DNA from: Cenarchaeum symbiont of Oopsacas minuta
GTDB lineage: Archaea; Thermoproteota; Nitrososphaeria; Nitrososphaerales; Nitrosopumilaceae
DNA length: 64,000 nucleotides
NCBI GenBank assembly: GCA_029948415.1
Contig: JAJIZT010000001.1
Location: forward strand, 117,021 to 181,020
Direction: 5' to 3'
Shown: one piece after another, positions 45,853 through 54,356 of the stretch
Layout: each line of letters starts with the position of its first letter
Position numbering within the stretch: the stretch's first letter is position 1
Program-made: the position numbers and the translations under genes
The notes under the pieces: generated by a model
Database searches by the model: none
Told to the model about the DNA's origin: nothing
What the model saw: only the letters and a program-made list of their open reading frames with translations

Positions 45853-47666
45853 TATATCTTACCTCCTGTTGGATCCGTATTGAAAAGCCGTAATTCATCT
45901 GCAGATGGTCTTATCTGAGCGCGTATTCTGTATCCTTTGGTAAGTAATAATGCTTGACCTCTACTGAATGAAACAATCAACTCTACTTCCCTATCGGATA
46001 ACCCTAGTACTTTTTGAGTAAGATTTGCTGCATCAGGTTCGAGCCCTAGTATTATTTTTAGTCCAGAATTATTTGCAAATGCACGTCCGTATTGATTGGT
46101 TGTGATATCGTTTGGTTCCTGTGTGATGAATATTCCAATTGCATGATATGCCCTGCCCATTCTAGCAATCTCTTCTATTATGCGTGAAGTATTTTTTTTC
46201 TTAAAAAGTCTCCAACCCTCGTCAACAATGAGAATCTTTGGACATGATTGTTCGGCCATCCGTATGCTCTTCCATGCCTTGGCAAAAGCTAGTACGGTTA
46301 ATATCGAAACCATGGACGATGGTTTGTTTTTTAAAGAGATTACAGTTCTATGTCCAAATTCTTTGTCACCTCGTATGATTTTTTGCATATCTGTTGCCAT
46401 CAATCTTTGTACATATTTTGCACCCTTGCCATCAGAATCGAGCTTTTCATAAAGCTCAGCAACGCTATTACTATTCTCAGCAGCTGCAAGTATCTCGTTA
46501 CGTGTTGGGGCATCATCTTCGGCCACATCACATATGTCGGCTATAATATCAGCCGTATCGCCCACGTTACTAAATAGATGAAATGGATCCATGCCCATAG
46601 TTACATCACTTTCAGGATCTATCTCGTCAAGATTCCACTTACTAGCTGGATATTCTCCCTTGGGGTCTACAATGAAAATCATTGAATCTGGATGAGCTTC
46701 TACAAGTCTAGTTAGTATGGTTTTTGCAGTAACTGATTTGCCTTTACCTACCCTAGCAAGTATCAAAACGTTATAACTGTCAAGCGTAGTATGATCCCAA
46801 ACTATAGGCGCGCCTGTGGTCATGTTTATTCCTAAACAGATGCCGCCAGGTGTTTCGATAAGATCAGATGATGCAAATGGGTAGAAAATATTTAGAGATC
46901 CAAGTTCTATGTAAAGCTGCTTTCCCCACCCATGGGATAACATGTCTCGTTGTTTTGTTGGAGTGGCATCCCATTTTGTCATGGTAGCTGCGCTGTGGAC
47001 ACGGAATTCTTTTTCACGTATCTTTAGATCCTCAAGCGTATTTGCTTGAATTAGCGCATTACATTCACATATGAACAGCTGTGTTACTTGCCTAGCTAAC
47101 GCATCCATGGTGGCAAGACCTTTTTCATATCTGTAAGCATGATCTGGCGATCGAAGTTTTGTGGCACCTAGTATGTTCACATATCTACGCATCTTTGTAA
47201 CCGCCTGATCATGAGGAATTGGCGTAAGTCTAATGGAGATCATCTCAGAATATCCTAGAACATTGTAAATCCAAGCTGGATACAGCTGGGATGGGAGTCC
47301 ATACAGGGTAAAGCATTTAGCAAAAGCACCATTATCAAGCTCTAGATAAGACTTACCAGAAACAACCGAGTGTTGTTCTTTCTTTATAGGATAAAATTCC
47401 CTATCCGATATCACGTGATGATCAAACCCGTTTAGATTGGTCTCCAAACTTATGGGACTAGTTACAAAAGTGCGAGGACGAACCAAATTTACATTCTCAT
47501 TACCCATTTGAACCGTAAGAGGTTCATTGATCATGGTGATGAGAGTTCTATTCCTAAGAGTACGTAAAAATCCCAAATATTTTGCCATAGCCTCCATCTT
47601 TTTCTCATCTGGAAGAGTTTCAAAATCCGTCGCGGCAACTTCATAGCAAAATCTTTGTTCTGTCAT
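45852..47666 (-). CDS. virB4: VirB4/TraC-like secretion ATPase
   Basis: 604 residues. The C-terminal P-loop domain has Walker A ARVGKGKS at 304-311, the region IFIVDPKGEYPASKW (330-344), Walker B KILIVDEGWRLF at 477-488 and ITQEPNDI (514-521), all typical of VirB4/CagE-type and CedB-like ATPases. The N-terminal 270 residues are the VirB4-type domain. VirB4 powers substrate transfer and pilus biogenesis in type IV secretion systems. It is translationally coupled to the small gene downstream and 44 bases after the TadA/VirB11 gene. Confidence 0.85.
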   Translation of the reverse strand: MTEQRFCYEVAATDFETLPDEKKMEAMAKYLGFLRTLRNRTLITMINEPLTVQMGNENVNLVRPRTFVTSPISLETNLNGFDHHVISDREFYPIKKEQHSVVSGKSYLELDNGAFAKCFTLYGLPSQLYPAWIYNVLGYSEMISIRLTPIPHDQAVTKMRRYVNILGATKLRSPDHAYRYEKGLATMDALARQVTQLFICECNALIQANTLEDLKIREKEFRVHSAATMTKWDATPTKQRDMLSHGWGKQLYIELGSLNIFYPFASSDLIETPGGICLGINMTTGAPIVWDHTTLDSYNVLILARVGKGKSVTAKTILTRLVEAHPDSMIFIVDPKGEYPASKWNLDEIDPESDVTMGMDPFHLFSNVGDTADIIADICDVAEDDAPTRNEILAAAENSNSVAELYEKLDSDGKGAKYVQRLMATDMQKIIRGDKEFGHRTVISLKNKPSSMVSILTVLAFAKAWKSIRMAEQSCPKILIVDEGWRLFKKKNTSRIIEEIARMGRAYHAIGIFITQEPNDITTNQYGRAFANNSGLKIILGLEPDAANLTQKVLGLSDREVELIVSFSRGQALLLTKGYRIRAQIRPSADELRLFNTDPTGGKI

Positions 47667-47710
47667 TAGTTACTAAAAATGCATATTCATATAAGGCAAA
47701 TATTCTAGAT

Positions 47711-49153
47711 CTACAAGTGCATATTAGAAAGCATCTTTGTCACATCTGTAGGACTGGAGATCTTTTCTCGTATGCATATATCTAACAGATTTATTCTCCT
47801 TGAGAGATCTTTTGATGCATCAACGCCAAATTTTTCTGCAACATCATGTACTCTACTACTTTTAACTAAAATATCTTCTATGCATTCTGTGTCGTAACGA
47901 TCATCAGAAGACAAGTATTTGAATAACGGTTTGATTTCAGGTTCATTTAAACCAGGTGTGATCTCATCTATACGCAATATCTTGCGCTGTATTTTTTTAC
48001 CGCATCTTATCTCTCCCAAATGCACCATAAACCACAAAAGTACTAACTGGTTGCGACTCAGACCAATCTCTCTGTCAGTTAAACGCACCCGTGCATACTC
48101 TGGACTTTCTGCATGAAATGTGGCCATTCCTCCATGCCCAGTAGCAGCAATATCAAATAACGAATGTACTTCTCCACCATTACGCACTTCACCAAGAACT
48201 ACAAAATGAGGCTGCATGCGTAATGCTTCGTAATTTAATCTTTGAAGATCTATTGCAAATTTTTCATTTTCATAGTCCTCTCTAGTCACAAGTCGTTTCC
48301 ATCGTTTGTGTGGTATCTGTAGTTCTGGCATATCTTCGGCCGTAACTATAATCCATTTTGGATGACATAAGAACATCAGTGCGTTAAGTACTGTAGTCTT
48401 GCCTGCACTAGTTGATCCTACTAGTATGCCAAAAGCACGCGCATCAATCATCATCCATAGATATGCTGCTTGTAGTTTTGTCATAGTACCATTTCTTATC
48501 AAATCCACAATGGTTAAAGGAACATTGGTAAATTTTCTTATAGATATTATCGGACCAGGCAGTGAAACTTTGTCATCATATGTAATGTGCATTCGATGTC
48601 CTTCTGGAAGGCGCAAATTTCCAAATGGTTTGGCATCAGAAACCGTCTTGTGATTACGCAACATGACACTCTGCACAAATGCATTCATGTTTTCCTTTGT
48701 ACCAAATGACAGATTTGTGTCTAGTACAGGATATTTCCAGCTTTTGTATGCTCGATGTACTATTCCTACATCTGCATCAAATCGTTCACATGTAATGTCT
48801 TCTACTTTATCATCTTGCATAGGAACATCAAGTATACCATATCTGAGAATATCCCGCTCTAGACGATACCTTAATCCTCTATAACATTTTTTTATTTTGT
48901 CTGTTTGTCCGATCAAGCTAGCACGTCGCCATATGTTTTCTTCTATGTATGCTATTGGATCTCTAGACTCTTTGAGTGGTGCAAGCGACTGATACATGTG
49001 TATGAGCATCTCACGGTATATCTTTTCACCCTCGAAAGTTAATGTAGGTTCATCTACAATGTATTTACCGTCGTTTGTTATGGTAACATTAGATTGGCCT
49101 ACTTTATATCTACTAATAACTTGAGCATCAGGAAGTCTGATAGATCTGTTCAT
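47711..49153 (-). CDS. tadA: TadA/FlaI/VirB11-type secretion ATPase
   Basis: 480 residues. GSPE-family hexameric ATPase with Walker A GSTSAGKT at 246-253, the Asp box ITAED-like VTAEDMPELQIP (270-281), Walker B FVVLGEVRNG (317-326) and His box HGGMATFHAES (340-350). The N-terminal ~200 residues form the docking domain. This superfamily includes FlaI, TadA and VirB11. It pairs with the TadC-like protein 11 kb away and the VirB4-like protein next to it. A conserved folded element lies just upstream of its start. Confidence 0.88.
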   Translation of the reverse strand: MNRSIRLPDAQVISRYKVGQSNVTITNDGKYIVDEPTLTFEGEKIYREMLIHMYQSLAPLKESRDPIAYIEENIWRRASLIGQTDKIKKCYRGLRYRLERDILRYGILDVPMQDDKVEDITCERFDADVGIVHRAYKSWKYPVLDTNLSFGTKENMNAFVQSVMLRNHKTVSDAKPFGNLRLPEGHRMHITYDDKVSLPGPIISIRKFTNVPLTIVDLIRNGTMTKLQAAYLWMMIDARAFGILVGSTSAGKTTVLNALMFLCHPKWIIVTAEDMPELQIPHKRWKRLVTREDYENEKFAIDLQRLNYEALRMQPHFVVLGEVRNGGEVHSLFDIAATGHGGMATFHAESPEYARVRLTDREIGLSRNQLVLLWFMVHLGEIRCGKKIQRKILRIDEITPGLNEPEIKPLFKYLSSDDRYDTECIEDILVKSSRVHDVAEKFGVDASKDLSRRINLLDICIREKISSPTDVTKMLSNMHL

Positions 49154-49184
49154 AGTTGTTCATAAACGTATTATATCTAAGGAA

Positions 49185-49283
49185 GAGATATCGTATGAGA
49201 TCAGCTACTCTGTATTTTTATGCGTAAATGCAAAACTTTCTTGATAATTATAGGCAGGGACGTGACCTCATACGAGATATCTC
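49185..49283 (-). ncRNA. Conserved foldable element, copy 1, upstream of the secretion ATPase
   Basis: On the minus strand the end arms GAGATATCTCGTATGAGGTCA and TGATCTCATACGATATCTC pair over about 18 bp with a 2-base bulge and one G-U pair. The 59-base interior is 50/59 identical to copy 2 at 62465-62558, including ATAATTAT, AAGAAAGT, CATTTACGCATAAAA and ACAGAGTAG. The element ends 31 bases before the ATPase start. Equal interior length in both copies and different but still pairing outer arms suggest an RNA structure under selection. Confidence 0.65.
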
Positions 49284-49297
49284 AATGCAGTTTTAAA

Positions 49298-49843
49298 TTA
49301 TGGCGTCAGAATAAAATCCACTATATTTTCCCCACCAGTAGTCATGGAGCTTAGTGAATAGTATGCTTGTCCATTTACCTGCCAGTTCAAATTTCCATCG
49401 GTAAGAGATCTCCAAAGCTCTGGCATATTGCCTGTATTTTTAAGTACAATTATGTCTGATAGAGCAACTGTTCCATTACCTAGCACCGTGAAATAATTTG
49501 AAGATGTAATAAATCCCTCAGGTCTTTCACCGATCTGTCCTGCATATATGCTGGAATCAGACTCTTTAATCTCATATTTTATAAATTGCAGTATGATCGA
49601 TTTGTAATTGGGATTGTATACAGAAAAATGAATATTCATAGTAGCTGACTTTTTGTCTATATATGATACCTCAAGCTCTTCCAAATTAATTTCGAGTGGT
49701 TTAACGTTGACTGGGTCTTTTGAAACTTGGATTATACTACCTTTGGATATATCGTTGAGGTTGATTTGTCCTGATAATCCGATTATTCCTATTATGATCG
49801 CAAAACCTACAACAGCTATGCCAATTAGAATTCTACCATTCAT
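49298..49843 (-). CDS. Membrane-anchored WHy/LEA14-like protein
   Basis: 181 residues from ATG 49843 (an upstream ATG at 49915 would add 24). One N-terminal helix (about 5-25) anchors an extracytoplasmic domain of the WHy/LEA14 type: NLEELEVSYIDKKSATMNIHFSVYNPN followed by alternating strands. Such domains are found in stress-tolerance proteins of archaea, bacteria and plants. It lies upstream of the folded element, divergent from the gene at 50002. Not part of the secretion operon by spacing. Confidence 0.65.
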   Translation of the reverse strand: MNGRILIGIAVVGFAIIIGIIGLSGQINLNDISKGSIIQVSKDPVNVKPLEINLEELEVSYIDKKSATMNIHFSVYNPNYKSIILQFIKYEIKESDSSIYAGQIGERPEGFITSSNYFTVLGNGTVALSDIIVLKNTGNMPELWRSLTDGNLNWQVNGQAYYSLSSMTTGGENIVDFILTP

Positions 49844-50001
49844 GCCAAAGATCCATACACGGTTTATCTTAAATGTTGGGAAATTTAATTCATATATGAC
49901 TTGTCGTCTAAACACAATCTTGAAAAATTCTACACGAGAATCTGATTCTCTTGCGTATATGATATATCAAGTTTTATAACGATGAACCAAGCAATAAATT
50001 C

Positions 50002-50346
50002 ATGCAATATTTTCAAGCAGTACAACAAGGACGACAGAGGGCAGCAAAATCACAGATGAAACTTTTTGATATAGCAGGATTTGCAATGCTTACGCTTACA
50101 ACCAAAAAAGTGAATGATATTTTTGTCCCAGTGGGAGAGGAGGATTATGTTGCGTTGATACAAACTAGAGATGGATACGTGACAATACTTGCAGACGGTG
50201 ACGGAAAAACAAAAGCTCAAACAAAAGCACTTGAAAAAAACATAGCAGCAGATATTTTCAACAAAGTCATAGAATCTGGAGTGCCTAAATTTAATGGAGA
50301 TCAAGTAGAGATTTGGACTGAAAAATATCCTATAATTCAGGTCTAG
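50002..50346 (+). CDS. Small cytosolic protein, unknown
   Basis: 114 residues: helical start ([19 protein letters not shown]), a central beta portion ([20 protein letters not shown]) and a helix with Lys/Glu, then IEWTEKYP-like end. It has no hydrophobic segment or metal motif. It is convergent with the UMP kinase gene, overlapping four bases. I do not recognise a family. Confidence 0.5.
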   Translation: MQYFQAVQQGRQRAAKSQMKLFDIAGFAMLTLTTKKVNDIFVPVGEEDYVALIQTRDGYVTILADGDGKTKAQTKALEKNIAADIFNKVIESGVPKFNGDQVEIWTEKYPIIQV

Positions 50347-51062
50347 CGTGTATGTTTTTTCTTGGAGTGAATTATTTCCGTCCCTGCTGCATCGCCTTTG
50401 ATTACGCGTTCTAAAACTGTCGTATCTGCCTCTAGTATGCGTGTTTTTATGCGCGAGCGTTCAATTATTTTGAGAGCTACAATATCCATCAGGTCGTATC
50501 CTCCAGCCACCGTATCTTCATGTGCAAGCATACTGCGAAGATCACTCAGATTAATTTTCTTTAATTTTTTGGCATTTTTGTATATTTTAGGATCTTTGTT
50601 GTATACTCCGTCTACGTCAGTTGCGTTGAGAAATTCAACGGCTCTAATTTTTTCCGCTATAAGAGCGGCCGTTCCATTTGTACTTTGACCCGGATGTAGT
50701 CCACCTGTAACCACCACAAGTTTACTCTCTATTGCATGCTGGACTTCGCGTAGGGTGGTAGGTGTATGTGTATATGCTTTCCCTCCAAGTGCGCATATCA
50801 AAAGTTTGGCGTTGAGTCTTGAGATCTCTATACCAAGCTCATCTAATGTAGACTCATCAGCACCTGAAGCTCTTGCATGTTCTATGTAATGACGGGCAAT
50901 TTTACCTCCTCCTGCTATTGCAACAGGTTGGCATATGCTGCTAATCTTTGTAAGAAATACTGCAAATTTTTCAATCAGATCCTTGCGTTCAGGATCAAAG
51001 ACGCTACCGGATATCTTTATTACTATTCTTTTTTTCAAGTATTGTTTCCCCTCCAAGCGCAC
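50343..51062 (-). CDS. pyrH: UMP kinase (archaeal PyrH)
   Basis: 239 residues, amino-acid kinase fold. It makes UDP from UMP. KISGSVF at the N-terminus, [35 protein letters not shown] and [12 protein letters not shown] are family motifs, and [14 protein letters not shown] closes. The start overlaps the end of the HD-hydrolase gene by about 59 bases, so an internal start (e.g. a TTG giving [10 protein letters not shown]) is possible. pyrH, HD hydrolase and tmk form a nucleotide cluster. Confidence 0.9.
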   Translation of the reverse strand: MRLEGKQYLKKRIVIKISGSVFDPERKDLIEKFAVFLTKISSICQPVAIAGGGKIARHYIEHARASGADESTLDELGIEISRLNAKLLICALGGKAYTHTPTTLREVQHAIESKLVVVTGGLHPGQSTNGTAALIAEKIRAVEFLNATDVDGVYNKDPKIYKNAKKLKKINLSDLRSMLAHEDTVAGGYDLMDIVALKIIERSRIKTRILEADTTVLERVIKGDAAGTEIIHSKKKHTR

Positions 51063-52272
51063 TATCTACTATAATTTCAACATTACCGTATGCTTTGTGC
51101 GTGGTATATACGCGCGTTATATTTAGAAACTTTGAGAGAGCTGAAACCAAGGGTATCTCAGATATCCCAAGCGTTTGTGAATTCTTTGAACCATCAGATC
51201 CTCGAGAGACCAAAATCATCGATTGCTCTTCTTCGCTAAACGTTGTAACTGGAATAGCTGGTGCCATAGGAATGTCAACAAACACTTGATCCTCATCCAC
51301 TTTGGCTTTTTTTGCAATATCTGCCCTAATCTCAGTGGCTGGAATGCCACCAGTGGTGTCACCTAATTGTTCGTAGACACACTTGAAGAGTCTTCTACTC
51401 TGATAATCTTTGGCGTAGGATTTTGCTTTTGAGAGATCCATAGTATCGGCATCCATGGATAATATACGATATAAAAGTGCCTCATCAGTAAGTTCAAGAT
51501 ACTCTGAAATCTCAAGCGAATCAAGATCCAATCTGTGAGATGAAAGTCTCACAGCCTCGGCTAGCATTACTTCTGCAGCACGCACCGTCTTGTGAAAGTA
51601 AACTGCTTTGAACATTTGATAGCGTGAGTGCATCATGGATTCAAAAGAGTGCAATGCAGATTTTTCAAGTGCAAGCCTATCATTGCTTATATCTAGAGAG
51701 TCGGTTATACGCCGATGGTCAAGTTTGCCGTGTTCGACTCCAGTAAAATAGCCATCGCGTAATAGATAGTCCATCATATCTGCGCTCAAATATCCTGAGA
51801 GAATTTCAGTCATGTGTCTATTTGCTTGCTTGTCGCCAAACGCAATGGAGGTAACATCCTTTGGGTCATAACCGGTAGAAGAGATTGTATCGGCAATTCC
51901 GGTGGTCTCTATTATTTTTTTACCCATCTCTTCATGAGATGCACCGTCTCCAAAATCTAACGTCTCAAACATGTGGGAGAATGGACCGTGTCCTATATCA
52001 TGTAACAGCCCTGCTAATCTGAGAATTTTTATTCTATCAGAATCAATTGCACCTTTGTTTACAAGCGCGTGTCCTGCCATGTCAGCTATGTGCATCACGC
52101 CAAGCGAATGTTCAAATCTAGTATGTTGTGCTCCAGGATACACAAGATATGTTGAGGAGAGCTGCCTGATACGTCGCAATCTCTGAAATGCAGGATCGTT
52201 GATTAGTTTTTGTTCTACATCAAAGGCGCGCACAAAACCATGTATGGGATCAATTATATCTAGAGTATCCAA
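51004..52272 (-). CDS. HD-domain phosphohydrolase (dNTPase-like)
   Basis: 422 residues. The HD motif [19 protein letters not shown] and [19 protein letters not shown] give the metal-binding H...HD...D set; the architecture resembles bacterial dGTPase/SAMHD1-like enzymes and archaeal relatives, so deoxynucleotide triphosphate hydrolysis is likely but untested. It lies between tmk (two bases upstream) and pyrH (overlapping), consistent with nucleotide-pool control. Confidence 0.85.
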   Translation of the reverse strand: MDTLDIIDPIHGFVRAFDVEQKLINDPAFQRLRRIRQLSSTYLVYPGAQHTRFEHSLGVMHIADMAGHALVNKGAIDSDRIKILRLAGLLHDIGHGPFSHMFETLDFGDGASHEEMGKKIIETTGIADTISSTGYDPKDVTSIAFGDKQANRHMTEILSGYLSADMMDYLLRDGYFTGVEHGKLDHRRITDSLDISNDRLALEKSALHSFESMMHSRYQMFKAVYFHKTVRAAEVMLAEAVRLSSHRLDLDSLEISEYLELTDEALLYRILSMDADTMDLSKAKSYAKDYQSRRLFKCVYEQLGDTTGGIPATEIRADIAKKAKVDEDQVFVDIPMAPAIPVTTFSEEEQSMILVSRGSDGSKNSQTLGISEIPLVSALSKFLNITRVYTTHKAYGNVEIIVDSALGGETILEKKNSNKDIR

Positions 52273-52274
52273 AT

Positions 52275-52862
52275 TTATGAATCCATCCTCTTCTCTACCA
52301 TAGAAAGTAGTCGATCATGAACTATTCTACGATCTAATTTTGCGTCTATTATCTCCCATCCTTTGTGTTTTGCCACCTTCTTGTATGTTAGCGAAACTTT
52401 ACGTATAAAATCACTATTGTTTTCAAATCGATCGCGCCCATTGCCTTTACGTCGGAATGATTCGCTCTGCGTTACGTCCAACAGTATCACCATGTCTGAT
52501 TTTGGCAGACCTGCATCCAAATTCTCCAACCACGATTCTTCTATTCCGTTGACCATACCATATACCAAGTTTGAATGATAATAACGGTTCATTATGACAA
52601 TAGAACTCTCTTTTGTAGCATGGCGTATATCATCTACGTGCTCCCATCTGTTGGCTGACATTAGACAATGAATTACCTGAGGTATTAGCGCTTGCTTGCT
52701 GTTTAGGACACCCTTGATTATCTTACCTGTTGGTGTTGTATAATCGGGAAAACTAAACGTTGAAACTTTTAGCCCACTTGCACGAAGCGCCTTTGCAAGC
52801 ATGGTTGACTGGGTTTTCTTTCCTGCCTGATCGCCGCCCTCTATGGATATGATCAACGGCAT
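52275..52862 (-). CDS. tmk: Thymidylate kinase
   Basis: 195 residues. It phosphorylates dTMP to dTDP. The P-loop GGDQAGKKTQ is at 9-18, the DR(Y/H) motif appears as NRYYHSNLVYG, and the lid with RRKGNGRDRFE follows. It starts a run tmk-HD hydrolase-pyrH on the minus strand. A decayed hemerythrin gene lies upstream. Confidence 0.92.
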   Translation of the reverse strand: MPLIISIEGGDQAGKKTQSTMLAKALRASGLKVSTFSFPDYTTPTGKIIKGVLNSKQALIPQVIHCLMSANRWEHVDDIRHATKESSIVIMNRYYHSNLVYGMVNGIEESWLENLDAGLPKSDMVILLDVTQSESFRRKGNGRDRFENNSDFIRKVSLTYKKVAKHKGWEIIDAKLDRRIVHDRLLSMVEKRMDS

Positions 52863-52930
52863 ATCATTCTACCGTAGGAATTAAAGCCTATCAGTTCTCT
52901 CGCCTAGAGCGTATCCATCTAAATTCTTGG

Positions 52931-53437
52931 CTATTTTTTCATAGTGTTTACGATCTTATCTAGCAGATCAGTCTCAGATTTATCCAACTCTGTACCCACT
53001 GTGTCAGATACACCTTTTAGACGCATATCTGCCATCATAAAGAGTCGATTATTCTCCTTCCACAAGTGCTCACTAACGTGTTTTGCATATTGTTCAATGT
53101 CAGAGATAAGTCTCTAGCTTGTTGGATTTTAGATACTCCTCTGCAGATCTTTTCATACTCTCTGCTATCTGTCGTGTTTTCTCATGTTCTACTAGCATTA
53201 TAGCTATTGGACCCATTATTGGTTGGCATTCTAGACTCTGCTAGTGCAGGAAACAACACTTTTTCTTCTTTTGAATGGTGGCACACATCGGTAAAGTTTG
53301 TTGTAAAATCTATCACCTGTTTTAAGATAGGCTCAGGTACATTGTTGCCTTTGCGTAGCATCATAACAGTAACTTTTAGATTTTATCACTTTTTCTATGA
53401 GATCGTGATCACGTCGTAAGGATTTTGTTGTAGACAT
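52931..53437 (-). pseudogene. Decayed hemerythrin-like gene with at least three frameshifts
   Basis: Read piecewise, the minus strand gives a whole hemerythrin: MSTTKSLRRDHDLIEKV from 53437, then VTVMMLRKGNNVPEP... CHHSKEEKVLFPALAE in another frame, IAIMLVEHEKTRQIAESMKR in a third, and LISDIEQYAKHVSEHLWKE to a stop at 52931-52933. Apparent +1 shifts fall near 53371, 53210 and 53113. The HHE histidines survive in fragments. Several independent lesions point to true decay, and an intact relative is at 16047-16595. Confidence 0.75.
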
Positions 53438-53675
53438 ACAAAGTTTCCGTATGGGGATTATTAAAATATGGTTAAACGCACATGATCGATCCAATGTATG
53501 AGAATATTGATGTATATCATATCTGTTGGTAAATCAAAACCATTTGTTTTGACTCAAATCTTTTTGGTAATCTAACTTTGAGTTTTATCAAAGATCTACT
53601 CTGCCGTCTCTTTCCTACCTGCAAAGCTTGTGCATATCCTCCTCTTGTTGACAGATTTTGTTTTAGAAATTATTT

Positions 53676-54356
53676 TTACTTGCTATCATCATATACAACT
53701 TGAAGTTTTGAATAATTTAAAACCATCTCGTCTCCATACCTAACTGCTCTTTTTAGAACAAGTTTTGTAGACTTTGCTATGTATTTGAAACCCACTCCAT
53801 CCACAAGTGTCGGAGCAGTTTTGCCACCAAGCAAATATGGTGAAATGGTAATTACGACATTGTCTACAAGCCCTTTGTTGATAAACTCCCAGTTCGTTCT
53901 CCCACCTCCCTCTAACAGAATAGTTTTTATTTTTATTTTCCAAAGCTTGTAAAGTAACAACTGTACACTAATATCATTTTTACCTGTAATCATCACATGT
54001 ACACCATAGCTTTCAAGTTTCAGACGGCGTAATTTGGTAATTTTTGATGATGTAGCAACAATAGTGGGTATCGAATTTGCAGTTTTTACAACGCGCAATG
54101 ACAGTGGCAATGTTCCACGTGAGTCTATTATTATGCGCACAGGATTTTTTCCCCGTACATGCCTTGCAGTAAGAATGGGATCATCGGATATAGCTGTACG
54201 TCGTCCTATCAGAATGGCATCGTGTATGGTTCTCATCCGGTGAACTCTTTTCATATCGTCCATCGATGAAAGTTTTGAATCTCCACAAACACTAGCAATC
54301 TTACCGTCAAGTGAAATTGCTGCACTAAGAGTAACTTTGGGTCTAGATCTTACCAT
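53676..54356 (-). CDS. arfC: Riboflavin-pathway reductase (ArfC/RIB7 type)
   Basis: 226 residues. It reduces 2,5-diamino-6-ribosylamino-4(3H)-pyrimidinone 5'-phosphate to the ribityl form with NAD(P)H. RPKVTLSAAISLDGKIA opens it, followed by DAILIGRRTAISDDP, the RIIIDSRGTLP segment, LEGGGRTNW and the closing RAVRYGDEMVLNY. No deaminase domain is fused, so the deamination must be done by another protein. It overlaps the amidohydrolase gene by 14 bases. Confidence 0.9.
   Translation of the reverse strand: MVRSRPKVTLSAAISLDGKIASVCGDSKLSSMDDMKRVHRMRTIHDAILIGRRTAISDDPILTARHVRGKNPVRIIIDSRGTLPLSLRVVKTANSIPTIVATSSKITKLRRLKLESYGVHVMITGKNDISVQLLLYKLWKIKIKTILLEGGGRTNWEFINKGLVDNVVITISPYLLGGKTAPTLVDGVGFKYIAKSTKLVLKRAVRYGDEMVLNYSKLQVVYDDSK

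Noticed and set aside
26810-49153. An integrated conjugative element
   Set aside because: No relaxase, VirD4-type coupling ATPase, integrase, attachment repeats or tRNA boundary is visible, and core genes (amt, atpC) separate the two halves.
53438-53675. A gene in the gap between the hemerythrin remnant and arfC
   Set aside because: Only short frames with no motif, start signal or membrane pattern were seen.
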